Source: Diospyros lotus | Lineage: Eukaryota > Streptophyta > Magnoliopsida > Ericales > Ebenaceae | Reading direction: 5' to 3' | Assembly (NCBI RefSeq): GCF_014633365.1 | Contig: NC_068347.1 | Span: forward strand, 28,748,116 to 28,812,115 | Length of the DNA stretch: 64,000 bases | Shown: one piece after another, positions 59,481 to 64,000 of the stretch | How the letters are laid out: every line of letters starts with the position of its first letter | How positions within the stretch are numbered: the stretch's first letter is position 1 | The notes under the pieces: generated by a model | The model's input: only the letters and a program-made list of their open reading frames with translations | The model's database searches: none | What the model was told of the DNA's origin: nothing | Made by a program: the position numbers and the translations under genes

Positions 59481-61293
59481 CTGTGAGGGGGCAAAAAGTA
59501 AGATGGATAGATAGATTTGTAGTAAATCCAATAAGCAAGCACATAGACAACACAATACCAAGAAATCAATGAAGAAAAACAAAAAAAATACTAGAACACA
59601 ACATGGAAAGACATGCATATTAGGGAAAATGACAGTTTTACCCCTGTATCTGGCCTGGGAAAATAGCAGATCTTAAAAATATAAGAACCCAACAGAGACA
59701 TTTCAGCAAATTGTATATATTGGGTTTGGGGCAAACAACACTTTTAACCCATCATTTTCCTCAAGTGAGAATCTTTTGATTCTGAAAATCGTCTGCTGCA
59801 CGAAACCGCTGATTGAGAATCCGCTGGTATAGAATCCGGTAAGAGGGTGAAAGTGAAAATTTATTATGTTAAGAGAACGGTGAGTTCTTCATTCCGTCAT
59901 CAACCCTATCTATGTTTCTACAATGGCCCAAGAACATGCTCATTCTTAAATCACCTCATAGTACAATCATGATCAGATAATCCTAATTACCTGCATGATT
60001 TTTTTGGTTAAATGGTAGGGGAAAAATGTCCATAATGACCTTTCTTTTTTCCCAATTTCCAACTACCTCAATCGTCAATCCTACAATATAAATATCTATA
60101 ATACATATATCCCTCAATTATATATAATGCATACATAAACATAGAGAGAGAGAACTGCAGAAGTTGGAATGTGAGGTTGGTGTATGGCGGTGCAGGTGGG
60201 GGATAGGTATTGTGGTGTATTGGGTTCCCATGGCAAAAGAAAGAATGGTGATAGTAGTGGGTCTTCACAAAGGACAAGCTCTTGTAGAACAAGCAAGAGA
60301 TTCACATTATTTCTGGTGGTAAAGGAATGCAGCCTATGCAGGTGATTACAGCTGTTGGTCAAAGAGTAGCAACAGGAGGATTGCCGGGTTATAGTAGAAA
60401 GGAAGGGTTAGATTTACTTTAGAGAGAGAATAAGATAGTAGTGGTAATGAGTATGACAATGTAGGGTGGTGCATTGATGATCTTAATGGTTATGAACATA
60501 ATAGTAATGGCCAGTTTTGGTAGAGAAAACTAGTGCAGGAGGATTTTTATGAGTGAAAGGGTAGTGGTGGTAGGTTTAGGTGGATAAAGTGCATCCGGCT
60601 TACGCTGATGGTGATAATGGTGATGGTAGCAATTATGGTTGTGAGGGTGGGGTTTGGTATAGAAAGGCAAAGAACATGGGTGGTGATGATGTGCTGATGG
60701 CAGTTACTGGCACAGTGGTGAATAATAGTGGGTCAATGAGGACGGATAGGAATGGACATGTTAAGGGAAATGAGAAAAAAAAATAGCATAAATAATCACG
60801 AAGCTGTTAGTAACCAAATATCTAATGCATAATGAGAGATTGATAAATGGCATATGACATCCAAACTCCTCCAATTCAGATGCTTCCATCAAACACACCT
60901 TCCCCGTGACCGCAAACCACATAACTTCATATTTCCCTTTTCTGGAGTATCTACTAAACCAGCCCAAACCACAATGGGGTATATTGTGATGCCCTAAAAT
61001 ATTTTCATGTCTACAAGAAAACAATAACCATGTTTTTCAATTTTTTTATGCAACAAAACATCTATATTCCATTATCCCTAAAAATAATAAATTAATTTGT
61101 CAACATTCCATACATTAAAAAGAATACTGAACAAAAAGGCCTATTATCAACTTTATAATGGTTAATTCATTAACAAATGGAAGATTTTGTGCCTCAAGGG
61201 TTTCTGTAGTTGCATTTTTCTTTTTCTATCAACAGATAAAGGATACATTGTGTAGGAACCCTAGGATTAGACCAAGGACACAACAAGAGAGAG
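59481..61293. other. Intron upstream of exon A
   Basis: Starts with the exon A acceptor. Contains GGT/GTGG-rich low-complexity sequence at 60170-60770 and a minus-strand frame at 60761-61024 of unknown meaning. No PP4R3 exon and no transposon recognised. Confidence 0.5.
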
Positions 61294-61733
61294 CAGTGTT
61301 GTTAAAGGCGCGCCTAGGCGCAAGGCCCCTCAAGGCGCAGCCATCTCGCCTTGCCATGTCCAGGAGAGGCGAAATCCAGCCAGGCACGCCTAGGCCCTTC
61401 AGGCGCGCCTCCCTCGGGCGCACATTCATCAGGCGCACATGCCCAGCTAAAAAATCATGTTTTATTTTTTAAACATTTCTGTTAAAACTTAAAGAGAGAA
61501 AATAATAAAATATAATATTGAAAAGTCAACAAAACTCAAATATATAATGTTCCAGCTCATCTGATTTCTAAAAGGCCAAGAGACTACACCTCCAAGGCTC
61601 CAAAACTCTCTTACACAGCATTCTTTTCTCTCCGCAACACAGCAACTGCAACTCCTCAAGTTCTTCTCCAGTTCCCCAGTTCTGATTGAGGTGCTTCTGC
61701 TTCTCCAGGCCAAGGTAACATATCGACAATCCC

Positions 61734-61805
61734 TTCTGCTTCTTCTTCTTCTTATTACGCGGCTGCTTCTTAATCTTACGTTGCTTTGCTGCTATCCTTC
61801 TTCTT

Positions 61806-61837
<32 letters not shown>

Positions 61838-62065
61838 ACGGCTGCTTCTTATGTTGCTGCTATCCTCCTGCTCCTTCTTCTTCTTCTCCTGCTATTCTTC
61901 TTCTTCTTACGCTACTGCTACTGCTAGCCTGCTTCTTTTTCTTCTTCTTCTTCTCTTCCTCTGCTTCTTCTTCTTCTTTCTTACGCTACTGCTACTGCTA
62001 GCCTGCTTCTTCTTCTTCTTCTTCTTCTTCTTCTTCTTCTTTCTTACGCTGCTGCTACTTCTTCT

Positions 62066-62096
<31 letters not shown>

Positions 62097-62135
62097 TCTT
62101 ACGCTGCTGCTACTGCTACTACTTCTTCTTCTTCA
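61734..62135 (+). repeat. CTT-rich microsatellite tract in the hAT leader
   Basis: Several (CTT)n runs separated by related units (ttcttacgctgctgctact) that themselves recur at least four times. The long Leu/Ser frames here come from the repeat and are not proteins. Confidence 0.9.
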
Positions 62136-62618
62136 GTTATTTTGTTTTTTTAATTTTTATTTGTTCATGCCTGCTGCTGTTTCTTCTTTTTCGTTTTTCT
62201 TTTAACATTTTTGGGCATAATTTGCCCTTAGTCTTTACAAATTTTCAATTATACTCATATAGAACTGCAGCATTTAGAAATAGAATAGAAGTTTTAATCC
62301 TTAATCAAATCCTATGCTTGATTAGAAATAAAATAGAAGTTTGATCTCTACTACTTCCCTGGATTTCTTCTTTCCCCTCCCTGAAATCTTTTCTCTTCTC
62401 CTCCAATCTTTTACAATACTTCTTGTTGTCCTGCTCCTGCATCAGTTCTCCACTCTAGAAAATCCCACCGCTAATTAGAATTCTTTTTCAACCCCTCCCT
62501 TCCTTGGTTGAAATTCAGCCACTTATTGATCCATGCTTCTTTTCAGAATTTTTTTATAATGTTTTTTCAAATTTATGACTCCTTGCTTATGATGATTATG
62601 GCAGATATCCTAATCCTA

Positions 62619-64000
62619 ATGGCATCTGATTCAAATGCTCCTAGTGGCTCCTCTGGCAGTGGTAGAAAAGATCCAGCATGGAAATATAACACACTGCCAG
62701 ATCCAAAGGACATAAATTCTTTAAAATGTAATTTTTGTGGAAAAATAACGAAAGGAGGGGTTTACCGAGCTAAACAACACCTTGTTGGAGGGTATAGGAA
62801 TGCCAAAGTTTGTTCAAAATGTCCTTCACATGTTAAAGAAGAAATTAGAGAGTACATGTCGAAAAAGCTAGAAGAGAAGAACAATAGTGATGTTATACCA
62901 AATTTTGACGACATTGATACCCTTGGAGATGATGATGATGATGAAGTGGTTTTTGAAAGAGGTGTTAAAAGGCCTATGTCTTCAAGTTCAAGTCAAGGTT
63001 TAACTATGCAACAAAAAAAGCAAAGGATGAAAGGACCTTTGGATTTGCTTTTGCCTCCTAAACTTAAAGTGAGCACTGGGAAGCAAACAACAATGGAGAC
63101 CCATGTCAATAAAGAACTGAGGGAGAATGCTTGCGTTTGGTTTTCTAGATGGATGTATGAAGCTGGCTTGTCTTTCAATACAAACAAGTATCCAAGTTTT
63201 AAGCCAATGATTGAGGCTATTGGTCGAGCTGGTCCAGGCATGAAACCTCCTAGTTATCATGAGGTGAGAGTTCCTTATCTCAAGAAGGAGTTGGTACACA
63301 CAAATGAAATTATAAAGAGTCATAAGGAGGATTGCCCTAAATATGGATGTTCCCTTATGTGTGATGGTTGGAAGGATAAGAGAGAGAGATTTTTGCTTAA
63401 CTTTTTGGTAAATTGTCCAAAGGGAAGCATGTTCATTAGATCCATTGATACTTCCTCATATGCCAAGGATGCTGTTAAAATATTTCAATTACTTGACCAG
63501 TTTGTAGAGGAAGTAGGTGAAGCAAATGCGGTTCAAGTTGTGACTGATAATGCCTCGGCTAATGTTTTAGCTAGTAAGTTTGCTATTTTTTAACTTTTAC
63601 CTTTGAATGATGTTGATGTTGTTAGTTTAATGACAGATTTTTAACTTGTCTTATAGGAGACTTCCTAATGGCTAAGCGAAAGCACTTATATTGGACACCA
63701 TGTGCTGCCCATTGTTTAGACCTAATGTTAGAAGATATTTTTAAACTTCCTATATTGAAGAAGACTTTTCAAAAAGCATGTGCAGTAAATGGATTCTTGT
63801 ATAGCTCTACACAAGTGTTGAATATGATGAAAACATTCACAAAAAAGAGAGAGATGTTAAGACCTAGGAAAACACAGCTTTCCTCACCCTTTCAAGACTT
63901 CATAAACAAAAAGCCAACTTGAGGAAGATGTTCACTTCAAAAGAGTGGACTAACTCTAAATTTGCAAGAGAAGCACGGGGTAAGCTCGCATCTCAAACAG
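62619..64000 (+). CDS. hAT transposase (BED finger, DUF659), partial, with one intron
   Basis: I chose ATG 62619 (MASDSNAPSGSSGSGR) because the domain begins soon after; an upstream in-frame ATG at 62508 adds only hydrophobic sequence. BED zinc finger: LKCNFCGKITKGGVYRAKQH, LVGGYRNAKVCSKC (residues about 30-65). An acidic stretch and basic block follow, then the DUF659 region GCSLMCDGWKDKRERFLLNF, RSIDTSSYAKDAVKIF, QVVTDNASANVLA. An 83-bp intron (63574-63656, GTAAGT to TTATAG) joins NVLA to RDFLMAKRKHLYWTPCAAHC with correct phase. After EMLRPRKT the frame shifts near 63865-63885; LHKQKANLRKMFTSKEW resumes in another frame, so this copy is probably inactive. The catalytic C-terminus and dimerisation domain lie outside. 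Confidence 0.88.

Larger units (their letters stand above)
61294..64000 (+). mobile_element. hAT DNA transposon with transposase, right end beyond the window
   Basis: The left end CAGTGTTGTTAAAGGCGCGCC, in two parts, is followed by GCGCCTAGGCGC-type subterminal words. The left flank is AGAGAGAG, which should reappear as the 8-bp duplication at the unseen right end. A transposase gene starts at 62619. The end sequence and GGCGC words resemble the MITE at 45853-46623. Confidence 0.85.

Noticed and set aside
60761..61024. Minus-strand frame with VTGKVCLMEASELEEFG considered as the missing PP4R3 N-terminal exon
   Set aside because: It faintly resembles the GTGxVxVDYLERSEELGL block, but the next residues (CHMPFIN...) do not match the conserved IDEED segment and the splice phases were not supported. 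A working gene should match far better.
61691..62153. Long Leu/Ser/Phe-rich frames read as membrane proteins
   Set aside because: They are translations of CTT microsatellites in the hAT leader and appear in several frames at once.
1..64000. CRISPR arrays, bacterial operons, ribosome binding sites, plasmid or phage features
   Set aside because: Spliced genes, plant LTR elements and hAT transposons show nuclear plant DNA; no regularly spaced short direct repeats were seen.

Overview
The window is nuclear DNA of a flowering plant. It is AT-rich, with spliced exons and nested Ty1/copia and Ty3/gypsy LTR retrotransposons, hAT DNA transposons and RTE-type LINE tails. Nothing bacterial, plastid or viral was recognised. 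The species cannot be named from the sequence.

The one host gene runs the whole length of the window on the minus strand. I could place nine consecutive coding exons (A to I, from 59480 down to 35) of a protein phosphatase 4 regulatory subunit 3 gene (PP4R3/SMEK family). Together they give 222 codons plus a partial one, with no stop, and phases match at every junction. They cover the end of the N-terminal EVH1/PH-like domain and the first part of the SMK-1 helical domain. The first exon(s) lie above 64000 and the 3' half of the gene lies below 1. Three introns are swollen by transposons: F-G (11,850 bp), D-E (7,941 bp) and B-C (37,176 bp). Intron H-I appears to be of the GC-AG type.

Intron F-G (545-12394) holds a degenerate Copia element (Copia-1, 1435-9463). 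Inside it sits Gypsy-2 (2869-6391), which carries an intronless, decayed piece of a host splicing-factor gene (SF3B2/SAP145). After it come a short non-autonomous LTR element with an unidentified insert (LTR-3, 9706-11491), a reverse LTR/gag remnant and an RTE-LINE tail. Intron D-E holds a full-length chromodomain Gypsy (Gypsy-4, 12892-18212).

The giant intron B-C holds, in order: a Copia 3' fragment (23280-24330), a MITE-like stretch (25131-25745), Copia-A (25853-30939), Copia-B (30939-39573) split by the young Gypsy-6 (32983-38369), 5'-truncated Gypsy-7 (39574-43891), Copia-C (43892-51965) split by an hAT MITE (45853-46623) and by non-autonomous Gypsy-8 (46954-50861, minus), Copia-D (51966-57412, minus), and a Gypsy 5' remnant (57413-58050, minus). 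Upstream of exon A, an hAT element with a BED-finger transposase starts at 61294 and runs off the window.

Roughly four fifths of the window is mobile DNA, yet all nine PP4R3 exons and their splice sites look usable. Most elements lie antisense to the host gene. Points of most interest are the giant intron, the SF3B2 capture, two Gypsy insertions at the same homologous site of two Copia copies, and several truncated element-to-element junctions.
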